Assembly (NCBI RefSeq): GCF_000471905.2
Contig: NW_006499207.1
Span: 5,122,732-5,186,731 of the forward strand
From: Amborella trichopoda
Lineage: Eukaryota; Streptophyta; Magnoliopsida; Amborellales; Amborellaceae
Direction of reading: 5' to 3'
Length of the DNA: 64,000 nt
This document shows, in pieces, positions 56,301 through 64,000 of the stretch. The first letter of the stretch is position 1; each line of letters starts with the position of its first letter. The notes under the pieces were generated by a model that saw only the letters and a list, made by a program, of their open reading frames with translations, made no database searches and was not told the DNA's origin. A program made the position numbers and the translations under genes.

Positions 56301-58898
56301 GAACTAGATGGATATGAAGGAAAATTCCAAATCTGAAATGGCAAAATGAAACTTCCTCTTCGGTTATCAATCTCAGATTTGGTAAGAGCTAAAGCATTTT
56401 CTTGATCGCCATTCATATTCAGGTGGGAGTCAAGAGGGTGCCTGCAACCTTATTGGTGGCTCCAGCTAATCTGTTAACTCCAAGCAAATGGCCAGTCTTT
56501 GGGGAGAATGGAATATACATTTACAAAAATAACAGACTTTAATCATAAATAATGGCATTTAAGATATTATTTCCAATGTAACTAAAGATGTTAATTTGGT
56601 GGGCAATTCAATGGAGAACTTAAGGAGCCAGGGGATTAGATTCGACTAATGCAGATCTATGCATCCACAATACACTTATCTTTAATTTCGTATTTCATGT
56701 TTTTCAAATCTCTAGTGGAATTATCAGAACATGAAACTTTGGATGTTCTTGGCAACTCAGCAAGTTAAATTATAGACGATCAAAGAAGAATTCCAAATTT
56801 GTTTTCTTTTTTTTTTTTTGTTCCACACAGGTTAAATCTAGATCACGTTAGGTATCTTTCTTATCGTCTTGAAATACCAATGCATCTTTTTCAATTTTAT
56901 TTTACTTTATTTGTTGCAAAGAGCATGGTATTGGTTTCTCTTTTTTAATTAGAAGCAACAATAATTACATTACAACATGAAATACCTAATCATGATCCAT
57001 GTAAAGATTAAGGCATTTCTCTTTTCCTATTATTGTTAAATCTTATTTTACAATGTTTCTTTTCCTAGTTGTTCTTGAGACCATTTGCGCCATGGAAAGC
57101 ACCACGCTAAGCTAATTGAACAGATTCTAAGGTATCGGCGTTGGCTCAAGTTGAATCATTGTAAGTCCAAGGTAGAAGTGTTCAATGAAGAACTCAGTCT
57201 TAAGCCCTCCCAGCCTATTAAATAAACATACTTCAAAAGTTAATCAATCAGAGAGTTACTCCAATCCAATTTACACACTTATTTGGTTCTTGGAAATAGC
57301 ACAGCTATGCAGGGGATGAAGAGAAGCCCGTGCTTGTTTCATATTGATAAACAGGGGTATGCACAATTTCAAAAAGAACATAGTTATTCCAGAACAACAG
57401 AACAGATAAGGAAACTTACAAAAAAAAACACACACACAAGACTGTGAGCACATGCAAATTCGAGAGGGGGGAATGGAGAAAGAGAGTTTTTTTTTTATAT
57501 TTTTTTTTGGAGGGGGGTGGGGGGTTGGTGGTAAACACGAGAACTTTTGTATAGTAAAAAGGTTTCTTAGTTGAACATTGACTTTAAAAAAAGCATAATG
57601 TGTCAGCTCATATTTTTAAGGGACTGTCTACAAAGAGACCATTTATCTTTTGTATATAAAGGTCACAATCATTCTTGTCCCTTAAATTTCAAAATGGGTG
57701 GTTGTAAGAGAACAAAGTTCAAAAAAAATATCTCAGACTTCGTGACTCAACCCAAGTCATCCAATGTGACATCTAATGATTTTTACGTTAATCATTTGAG
57801 AATGCTTTCGACCTTCTGATTCAGTTTTTAAACACCAGACCATCAAAATTACCAAAAAATAATGCCCAAGGCAATTTCCACAATTCAGAAATTCAGATGA
57901 ACCTTCTATAGCTTCTGGGAGCAGAAGTCTTAGCACAAAAAGGAGTGGGATCCAGAGCCAGGATCATTGCTTGCTAGAAGCCAACAAATTAGGGTGCGCC
58001 TATACAACAAATATTAAAAAACTAAATAAACTTCAAAAGGTAATAAAGGATCTGGATGTTTGAGTTCTCTTTTAAATTTCGTCAAGAATAAAGATGCACA
58101 CCCTTCCTTAAAACTCAAACTTTGCCCTGTAATGCATTTTATAGGTTTCGCATTGGAGGCCGTCGAAGGAGAGATCAGGCTCTTTCTTAACAACTACAGT
58201 CAAAAGAGTTCCCAAGAACATACGGAATGCGTTCCCAAAAGAATAAGAACATGTTCGAACGAGTTCCAGCTCCCTAACCACAGAACCGCATTTGAGGAGG
58301 ATCACCAACTTGGATAGGAGATCCCAAAAACTATGGGACATTCCCATATAGCCATGTGCTTCAGGAAGTTTATGAGAACGCTATTTAAATGATTTAGTGA
58401 AAGGGATAATATGATATCATCCATACCTCGCCATCGTGTCCTGAAAGCAGTGCAACCTTCTTAAGAGAAAGCCTTCCATCTACATCGGCATTCAGGCCCA
58501 CATGCCATATAGCGATGCCTTTGCAAGTTGCAACAGCAACAACTTCATATGGTCTACAAACATGCAAGCTTGTCAGGTATCAGCAGAAAACTCTTTTCTT
58601 CCAAATTCATTTCCTGATGTTCGTGATAGGAATGCATTCTTTCTTTGTGCCTAGCACTATAAAGAAAGTCCATGGACTCTTCCAGTATGAAAGTAGACTG
58701 GTAGGAACATAGGACTTAATCAGAAAAAGTATGGTAAACGAAAACAAAGGATGCAGAAATAAGTCAAGAGAAAAATAACATCTACCTGCCAATATTAGGT
58801 GCCCAAGCTAAGGCGTGCACCTGATCACCTTCATCTCCAGGCAGAGCCAGCTCAGCTACCGGTTGCCACCTCTGATGAGTCTCATCAAATTCCCAGAT
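38219..58898 (-). CDS. SEH1: SEH1 nucleoporin (WD40), C-terminal part, three exons
   Basis: Minus-strand exons 58898-58786, 58553-58427 and 38347-38219 join in phase to 123 codons including the stop (122 residues). The product reads IWEFDETHQRWQPVAELALP, then VHALAWAPNIGRPYEVVAVA, KGIAIWHVGLNADVDGRLSL, LLSGHDGEVWQLDWDMSGM and ends VRLWQSNLNGVWDEQASIES. This matches the last WD40 blades of plant SEH1, a ~330-residue beta-propeller of the Nup107-160 nuclear pore subcomplex that also belongs to the SEA/GATOR2 complex. The N-terminal exons are not in the window and should lie beyond 64000. Introns are 232 bp and 20,079 bp. Confidence 0.85.
38770..39240. repeat. GGCC-rich repeat, unclassified
   Basis: GC-rich flanks with many AGGCC/GGCCTG words surround an AT-rich core (TTTTTAAATATATATTTTATAT). 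Both ends carry short CACCAATGGAATG / GACAATGGAATGAAT phrases. The pattern suggests a non-autonomous DNA transposon, but I could not establish terminal repeats or a target duplication. Confidence 0.35.
39263..39574. mobile_element. 312-bp MITE, hAT-like
   Basis: Termini contain inverted GTTATCAGGATTAGACCGG (left) and GTTATCAAGACTGGACTGTC (right, reverse complement). Flanks tgattaac (39255-39262) and ggattaac (39575-39582) form a 7/8 target duplication. Interior AT-rich and non-coding. Confidence 0.6.
40017..40479. mobile_element. Non-autonomous hAT, CATAGTT family, copy 1
   Basis: Begins CATAGTTGTTGCGATC and ends with the inverted CATGGTTCCCAGGATC. Target duplication gaatgaag (40009-40016) / gaatgaac (40480-40487). 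Interior is rich in GGGATC/GATCC words. Related copies are at 55208-55929 and 60202-60620. Confidence 0.7.
40488..41679. other. Intronic sequence without recognisable features
   Basis: Poly-T runs at about 40668-40680 and 41071-41085; no ORF with similarity to a known protein and no clear transposon ends. Confidence 0.4.
41841..44250 (+). pseudogene. L1 ORF1 relic with long pyrimidine-rich linker
   Basis: The start resembles the ORF1 RNA-binding region (LVFKGATLAFRKWPEVDGS, then AYGTFVAIHWKSLGFFPQGSIQLLLEVLDARL, which corresponds to the usual WVRLPGLPLE...IG segment). From about 42360 to 44230 the plus strand is almost pure C/T, giving Pro/Ser/Leu-rich translations in all frames, including a 356-codon open frame at 42368-43438. 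The long open frames reflect lack of purines rather than a conserved protein. Confidence 0.6.
44529..49090 (+). pseudogene. L1 ORF2 relic: endonuclease, RT, zinc finger, RNase H
   Basis: Endonuclease pieces: HHPSILVITETKL, GGIWVTKHTLVSSHSGTFSI, FNSNISEAMLDFLDFV, QFTWSDHSSQPSLSKCDQFL. RT pieces: [68 protein letters not shown] and the catalytic QYADDTLVF near 47040. Then LGMPQHLKKPKK..WSHIIDKVARRLVGWKGRFLSLAGKITQI, a zf-RVT segment (HKGVPISNRCAMCFIGEES..HLFIHC) and RNase H (LILEGDAQNIITEA; ESNTLADHLAKDEA). The domain set matches plant L1 elements that carry an RNase H. Confidence 0.8.
44904..45418. mobile_element. hAT-like MITE inside the L1 endonuclease
   Basis: Ends are inverted repeats: AAGGGTGCAATGGACCCAAA at the left and (reverse complement) CAGGGGTAGCAATGGGTTGG at the right, both followed by GACCC/GGGTCC words. 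Interior AT-rich with a poly-A run at 45257-45269. It separates two halves of the L1 endonuclease, so it is younger than the L1. No intact 8-bp duplication was found. Confidence 0.6.
49337..52864 (+). mobile_element. hAT transposon B (3528 bp), defective
   Basis: Terminal repeats CAGTGTTCCAAAAAG (left) and CAGTGTTTCAAAAAG (right, reverse complement). A perfect 8-bp target duplication, atgagtgc, lies at 49329-49336 and 52865-52872. Subterminal GCCTAGGCGGCC motifs occur at both ends. It encodes the same type of transposase as hAT A, in plus orientation, and lies antisense to SEH1 within its intron. Several frameshifts and stops inactivate the ORF. Confidence 0.9.
49909..52391 (+). pseudogene. 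hAT B transposase (BED, DUF659, dimerisation)
   Basis: ATG at 49909 opens MSSSGSNRSGDPVWKYGYNP. The BED finger reads CNFCEKDTKGGINRFNKDLAG then DVAPCKRA: the His seen in hAT A (FKKHLAG) is Asp here, so a zinc ligand is missing. DUF659 segments are visible: AVEAIGQFGLGMKPPTPYEV, MTDAWSDRKRRS, FLVNCRLGIVFLMSIDASDHVHDAH, EAHCIDLMLEALGGL, MRRFTKKKEIVRTGVTRFAT. The dimerisation motif is SDCERNWSTFEG at about 51870-51900, followed after a likely intron by HTKKRNRL-type text and NDLVYVKYNPFLKDRF. An acidic tail ends at 52391. Confidence 0.8.
52873..53623. other. Intronic sequence with a 44-bp tandem duplication
   Basis: Copies at 53167-53210 and 53211-53254 (CCAAGTCATGAGGGAGTCTC then CATAGATTATCACACTG) differ at a few positions. 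The rest shows no coding similarity. Confidence 0.55.
53632..55004. mobile_element. Non-autonomous hAT (1373 bp), CAGTGGTTT family
   Basis: Ends CAGTGGTTTAAAAAACGG and (reverse complement) CAGTGATTCAAAAGTCGG, with a perfect 8-bp target duplication gaatagac at 53624-53631 and 55005-55012. Subterminal GATCGG/CCGGTT words flank a core (about 53940-54480) built of T runs alternating with GACAAGAA and ATAAGAA. No transposase. Confidence 0.85.
53940..54485. repeat. Degenerate T-run / GACAAGAA low-complexity array
   Basis: Repeated modules of T(6-12) followed by GACAAGAAC or ATAAGAAC and CTTTT. Unit length drifts, which is typical of slippage-driven expansion inside the hAT derivative. Open frames here (for example 54272-54553 minus) are composition artefacts. 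Confidence 0.65.
55208..55929. mobile_element. Non-autonomous hAT (722 bp), CATAGTT family, copy 2
   Basis: Ends CTTAGTTGCTGGAAGAGCC and (reverse complement) CATAGTTGCCGAGAAGCGG form a ~45-bp imperfect inverted repeat. A perfect 8-bp target duplication aacaaaat lies at 55200-55207 and 55930-55937. The interior is rich in GATCC/GGATC. Non-coding. Confidence 0.8.
55938..58426. other. SEH1: Donor-proximal part of the SEH1 intron
   Basis: No recognisable protein, transposon termini or long repeats. There are poly-T/poly-A runs (about 56808-56819, 57421-57429, 57488-57496) and a G-rich block at 57510-57530. Open frames such as 55902-56204 and 57571-57819 have no similarity that I recognise. Confidence 0.4.
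58427..58553 (-). CDS. SEH1: SEH1 exon encoding RPYEVVAVAT...SGHDGE
   Basis: 127 nt between acceptor TTTGTAG (ending at 58554) and donor GTATGG (58426-). The first base completes the Arg codon. The exon ends on a codon boundary after GHDGE, the usual start of the final WD repeat. Confidence 0.85.
58786..58898 (-). CDS. SEH1: SEH1 exon encoding IWEFDE...APNIG
   Basis: 113 nt between acceptor TTTTGCAG (ending at 58899) and donor GTAGAT (58785-). It starts exactly at the conserved IWEFDE and ends in phase 2 within the Arg codon of NIGR. Confidence 0.85.
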
Positions 58899-59097
58899 CT
58901 GCAAAATGTTCACTTCAATATGAATTCTGACCAAGGAATTTTGCAAAGAACAGTATTTTCTTTTTCCTAGGGGCTTCCTCAATCCTATGAATTTGAGGCA
59001 GTCATGTCCAAGAGAACCATCCACAATTGGCATTAACACACTCAAATGGCTTTCAATGTAAAACATTAATAAAAATATTGAGAACAGAATGGTGCAC

Positions 59098-60112
59098 AAT
59101 CCCTTCCAGGATCTAGATCTTAAGATCCCAGAAAGGGATCTTCCATGGATCAAATTTTTTTAGAATTTAAATTCTCAATCCAATTTTCAAGGGTATGAGT
59201 TCCACTAATCATGTGTTTCAGTTCCCGACTTCTTTGGGATCTAGTTCTTAAATAATAAGGTTCGCAATCCCAAGAGTCGTTGGATCCAGATTCTATTACA
59301 TTGTAACACTAGGATCACCATGTACTGCATCCAGATTCCATTACGTCGTAACCTCAATAATCATTACAATAACTTTTATGTGTTAGTGCTTCCTTAAAGG
59401 AAATATATTTTATAAGTAAATATTTAAAACTCCCCCACAATCCTCCACAACAAATGCTCCGTCCTCCATTGCTGATGAGAAAACCATTATTTAATAAACT
59501 TTAATAAATAGCAAATTACTTCATGTATCTATCATTTTGGACTATACTTAATTATGTGTAACTTTGCTGCTCCTATTCAACAAAAAAGATGGCAACAAAG
59601 TGTTGGTACTCTACAAGAGTCAACTACAGAATCTATAAAAGTCTTAATTTACTAACTGAATTGATTTTTTTATATATTAATATAATAAATTATGGAATAA
59701 TTTGAAGTTTCTTATTTATTTAATAATAGTTTAAGATTGCATATTATTAATTCAATGTCGGGATATACACTGTAAAACCAGGATGAGCTATTTAAACTTA
59801 CAAGAACTCGTCCCTATAAATTTTATCCCTCACTTCATACTATGTTGGATAATTTTTTCCTATTGCACTCCCACGCTTGGGGAATTCACAAATTTGTGCA
59901 TGGAAACTTCAGATCTTAAGTAGAGGATCTGGCTCCCAAAATATTATAATACTCGATCTTAAATAATTGAGGAACTCGATCCCTAACACACATGGATCAT
60001 GTTCCTTATGTTCGAGGTTGTACGGATGTCAATCCCCCATCATAGCTATCTTTATGGTAGCATCGATCTGTCTATCCCACCCCCGATCCCGGAACCATTT
60101 CCAACAACTATG
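59098..60112. mobile_element. Possible third GATCC-rich hAT derivative
   Basis: The right end matches the CATAGTT family (reverse complement CATAGTTGTTGGAAATGG followed by TTCCGGGATCGG). The left end (AATCCCTTCCAGGATC) lacks the CATAGTTG start. Flanks tggtgcac (59090-59097) and ttgtgtac (60113-60120) match at 6 of 8. Interior words GATCCC, AGATCC and an AT-rich core resemble the other copies. The left boundary is tentative. Confidence 0.4.
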
Positions 60113-60201
60113 TTGTGTACATGCATGTAACACAATTCAGCCATTGAGAAATCTATAGGAACATATATTCAAAAAGGTTGATCATTGAGAAATGTTAGAA
60201 C

Positions 60202-60620
60202 AATAGTTGTTGGGTTTGGGACTGGGAGTGGAAAGGGATTGGGAGCAGGGGATCATGAAAAGCCAGAAGATCCCAAGCTAGGAGTATCATCCATACAATG
60301 CATATGTTAGGGGTGAAGATCTCCAAATGATAGGGATTAAGATCCCAACTTTTTGGGATCTTGATCCCAACCTTTTGGTCCGCAATGCAACTATATCAAA
60401 ACTATAGTTGTGTTGCTAACTAGCTATAAATAAAAAAGATCATCAGTTTGGTTTTTGTCTTAATCTTTAAGGTTGGGATTGAGATCCCTGACAGTGGTAA
60501 GGAGCTCCCTAACAATCGGGATCGGGATCCCAAATTTAGAAATCGAGATCCCTTTTCGAGATGCCGGAGGGAGTTCTCAAAGTGGGATCACCACCTATTT
60601 GGAAGATCCCGGTAACTATA
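60202..60620. mobile_element. Non-autonomous hAT (419 bp), CATAGTT family, copy 3
   Basis: Starts AATAGTTGTTGGGTTTGGGA and ends with the inverted TATAGTTACCGGGATC. Flanks gttagaac (60194-60201) and gttcgcac (60621-60628) match at 6 of 8. The interior contains many GGGATC/GATCCC words, including a GATCGGGATCCC palindrome-like stretch near 60520. Confidence 0.6.
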
Positions 60621-60628
60621 GTTCGCAC

Positions 60629-61671
60629 CAAACAAGAGATCCAAGATGATCAGTTCATCTGTCATACTCCCATCCCCTGAGTAAACAACTAGGCCAGTTC
60701 TTTCATTCTAAAAAAGTCCAAAATTATTAAAATGATGTCTTTTTAATACTTCACACTCTCTCTACCTCAAAAGTCATGTTTTCACATTTCTCTTTCCCCC
60801 AGAAACTTAAAGGCCCATTTGGCCATTTTGTAGCCAAATCTACTCAAATAACATTTTGAGTTTTAAATGGAATTTGATTCCAATGGAACCTAACCAAAAT
60901 TCTATGTCCGTGACATGTCTATAGTGAAATCATCATTGTTTCCATTTTAAAGGTCCACAAAGCATGCAGCCTTGACTAGGACAGCCAAATTTGTACTGCC
61001 ACGAAAAAAATACAAATGGTCACTTGGGTTGACTTGCGATATGCTAGCGAATGAATTAATAAATTTTAGAAGTACTTCTGTTGAGGTGCTCTCACTGGTT
61101 CTTAACAATTAAAAGCCCCCCCTCCCTCAAACAAAAAAAAAAGAACTGGGGGAGGGGGGGTGGTGGGCAGAGATTTCACCATGGATCATTTAATTAAAGA
61201 ACATAATCAGAATGAGAATAGTGGAATTCCCAACAAAACATATTTAATTGAAGGACATATCTCTGGACAACTTTTCTGCAATACTGGGCATGTGATTTAT
61301 TTCTTTAGTTTTTTATTATTAAAATTTTACATATTAACTACATCTATAAAGATGTATGGATACATAGGTATATTCTATAGACTTGCACAGGCATGCATCT
61401 CAGACACAACACATTTCGGTCTATCGCTGACATCTGGGCCGCTACCAAGTAATATACACAACAGTGTATCATGCATTCTCAGAAAAATCTGTGGGGGCTC
61501 TACAGGTACCTAGAGATTCATGGATTTCATGGTTTAGAAAGATATTAAATGAACCTTAGTTTGAGAGCTTGTCCTTCGGGTGGTACCAATTGGAAGAAAA
61601 AATAAAAAAAAGGCTCCTCCTATGGGTCGTGTCACTGCTTTTAGAAAATGTTCCATCATTTTTGTGATAGC
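60629..61671. other. Gene-free stretch, probably SEH1 intron
   Basis: No SEH1 exon or other coding sequence recognised. A C-run and A-run (61117-61142) and a G-run (61150-61160) lie together. The plus-strand open frame 61160-61513 has no known similarity. Confidence 0.4.
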
Positions 61672-62899
61672 CAGTGTTTGGAATCCCGGATCGACAAGGC
61701 AAATTGATCATCTCGGAAAGCGACTCGAATCAGCAATCCAAATTGAGGGATCGGCCAGTTCGGGACAATCCAGCCTTAATCAAACTTCAAAACATTGCTA
61801 AAATTTCTTAAAAAAACTAGGTTTTTCTTAGTTTTCAAGAAAAAAAAATGGGGCATTGCATTACTTTATCAAACATACTTAGAACTTGAAAAGAGGAGAC
61901 AAAGAAAGAGAAATTCAACAGAGCATGAAAGGCAGCACAAAAAAACCCAATTATTTGCAGCCTTGGAGGAAAAATAGATTTCCACCCAAAAGATTTCAGT
62001 AAATATCGGTGAAACTTTCATTTGTTTTCATTAAGGTTCGGGTAAAACTTCAGCACCTTTAGCATCTTACTTAATAAATTATGTCAAATTCCAGTAAAAT
62101 TTTGGGGATTTTCTTTTAATTATAGAATGAACAAAATCATTAGGTTTAGACACTCATTCTATTTGTTGAAGTTTCAGGAAATTTTAGAAGAACATTAAGT
62201 TTCTAAATAGTGGGAAAACTTTTGAATAAGTTGTCTTAAATTTTCTTAATTCTAGAATGAAATAAAATTTCTACATATTACATCTTAGAAAGTATATTCA
62301 ATGTAATTATATAAAACAATGTATAAAAGTCTTATACATTTGTTTAATAATATGACAATGTCATTTTTATAGGACATATAGACAGTGTCATCGTTTTTAT
62401 ATAAGACAAACAAATACGGGGGGTTGGAAGTTCATGGGGATGGTTGGAAGTCTATAAACATTGACAATGTCATTTTTACTCTCACACCGAGGATGATTGA
62501 AAGTGCATGGGGCAGCGACACTTATAAAAATGAGTCACAGTAAGAAGCAATGCATGTTGGGCTTTGGCTACGACATTATATTGAGAGGAGGTGGACCACT
62601 CTACCAAATATTTTAAATAAAAAGATTGAAAATAAATAAGATTAAGAAATGTGTAATCCAAGCAGTCTAGCTCATGACCCACATAGTGGGTCTGGAGGCC
62701 ATCCATATAGAGATGTGATGCCAACTTTGGTAAATAAAAATTGAAATAATAATAATAAATAAAAAAGTTCACGGGAACCGGGCAGGATCGACGAGTTCCC
62801 TAATAAAACCAGATGGTTATGTTAGAGAACAGGCAAGTTCTGTCGGGAACCACACAGTTTCGGGACATCACCGACGACCTAGTGATTTTCGAAACACAG
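61672..62899. mobile_element. Non-autonomous hAT (1228 bp)
   Basis: Left end CAGTGTTTGGAATCCCGG and right end (reverse complement) CTGTGTTTCGAAAATCAC. Target duplication gtgatagc (61664-61671) / ttgatagc (62900-62907), 7 of 8. Right subterminal text GGTTCCCGACAGAAC recurs in the element starting near 63349. AT-rich interior, no transposase. Confidence 0.65.
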
Positions 62900-63348
62900 T
62901 TGATAGCACATACTCAAGAAAATATTCCATAGGACATGTTCCATCTTTTCTGCTCTCCTTCGTTGATAAATTTATGACCAAAAATACAGGGCAATTTTTC
63001 CCTCCTCTAAGCATCACATGCTCATCCAATTGAGGACTTATTGATCACCGCCATTTTCATTCAAAATAACAATCTTCTTACTCTAAAGAATATAATAAAA
63101 TTTTTATCTTTTATTCACTAGGGATGGAAAACTCTTTACTTTTTTTTTGGGGAATGGATATCATCCTCCTTCCAATAACAATAGTATGAGATGCCTACCA
63201 CTAACTATCTCCATATGCAAAATGAGGATGGGGGAAAGGAAGACTCAAATGACCATTGGGTTTACCTTTCTATGAAAACAGGAAACAGTCATTAAAAAGT
63301 CTCATCTTTCATAAAAAAAAGGACATGGGGTGTTCCCAAACCGTACAA

Positions 63349-63480
63349 CTAGTGTTTTAAAAATCACTGGAGCCGTCTTGGTACCCCAACAATATTAGAA
63401 GCGGGCGGTTCCCGACAAAACGGGCCCTTTCTTTGTGGCCAGTCTTGCAGGGAACTGGGCAGTCCTACCGATTCCTATAA
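63349..63480. mobile_element. Terminal fragment of a related hAT element
   Basis: TAGTGTTTTAAAAATCACTGG at the start matches the right terminus of the 61672-62899 element (GTGTTTCGAAAATCACTAGG). Inside, GCGGTTCCCGACAAAACGGG and GGGAACTGGGCAGTCC resemble the same subterminal words. The other end was not found in the window. Confidence 0.5.
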
Positions 63481-63945
63481 ATTTCTTCATTTATTATACT
63501 ATTTAGTTATTTTTAAAAAAAATTATTTACCATAAATGGCCCCACACCCTCTATGTGTGTCCACCGGCCGGACCACCCAAATCACACTTTTTTTTTTTTT
63601 TTTAGGGGGAGAATATCACTTTCAACCTCATCACAAACATGACTTTCCCTTTCCACCACATCGTTTCTTTTCTTCCCGGCAGCATGAAAATTTCCTAAAG
63701 CATTTCATATTATCTCCTCTATACAACCTGAAGCATTTTCCTATTTATTTTTCCTAAAACTGTCCCTATAAATGTCTTTTTTTTTTCCTTTTTACTTTTA
63801 AAACATGTCTTATTTCTCTCACTCGTTAACTCTCTCGATCCCTTTCAAACCACAAACTCTCTCACACTCTCTCATTTCTTCAAACCGACTTTTTCAATCC
63901 GGTTCCTCCCCTTTCCACTCTCTGCCAACCCCTCTTCAAACCCAC

Positions 63946-64000
<55 letters not shown>
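63481..64000. repeat. Pyrimidine-rich window end with CT microsatellite
   Basis: A T run near 63587-63602, then increasingly C/T-rich sequence ending in an uninterrupted CT repeat from about 63951 to 63992. Open frame 63536-63757 is not recognised. Confidence 0.7.

Larger units (their letters stand above)
38348..58426 (-). other. SEH1: SEH1 final intron, 20,079 bp
   Basis: Bounded by a GT donor at 58426-58425 and an AG acceptor at 38349-38348 on the minus strand. It contains an L1 relic (41680-49290), hAT element B (49337-52864), and non-autonomous hAT elements at 39263-39574, 40017-40479, 53632-55004 and 55208-55929. The L1 and hAT B lie antisense to SEH1. Confidence 0.75.

Overview
This window is plant nuclear DNA from a large, transposon-rich genome, most likely a seed plant. 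Two interrupted host genes have clear plant homologues, their introns follow the GT-AG rule, and the rest is dominated by plant-type Ty3/Gypsy (Tat lineage), L1 and hAT elements. I cannot fix the species. The window contains one 166-base assembly gap (31908-32073).

Two host genes can be supported, both on the minus strand. The first (3776-6177) is complete: three coding exons, one of only 18 nt, encode a 185-residue, probably chloroplast-targeted membrane protein of the DUF3593 type. The second is the 3' part of the nucleoporin gene SEH1. Exons at 58786-58898, 58427-58553 and 38219-38347 encode the last 122 residues, and the final intron is 20,079 bp long. Earlier SEH1 exons should lie beyond position 64000. 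Everything between 38348 and 58426 is therefore intronic, including a ruined L1 LINE, a full-length but dead hAT transposon and several non-autonomous hAT elements.

Layout: 1-3700 holds small MITEs and simple duplications; 3776-6177 is the DUF3593-like gene; 7190-10930 is a decayed L1; 10950-11870 is a purine-rich stretch; 11870-15423 is a plus-strand Tat pol relic (RT, RNase H, extra RNase H, partial integrase), cut off by an LTR at 15424. From 15424 to 31406 lies a Tat-like LTR retrotransposon on the minus strand: 3' LTR, 3' minisatellite, integrase C-terminus, an antisense extra ORF, gag, unidentified sequence, then 5' LTR. From 32074 to 37625 is a cluster of long-armed foldback MITEs, one split by a 3.6-kb hAT element in minus orientation. 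38219-58898 is SEH1 with its TE-filled intron. 58899-64000, probably also SEH1 intron, carries more non-autonomous hAT elements.

The strongest structural observations are: an internal LTR segment inverted between the two LTRs of the 16-kb Tat element; an antisense, intron-containing coiled-coil ORF inside that element; the 18-nt microexon; the 20-kb SEH1 intron; and at least three hAT families recognisable by 8-bp target-site duplications. I found no bacterial-type system, CRISPR array or rRNA.
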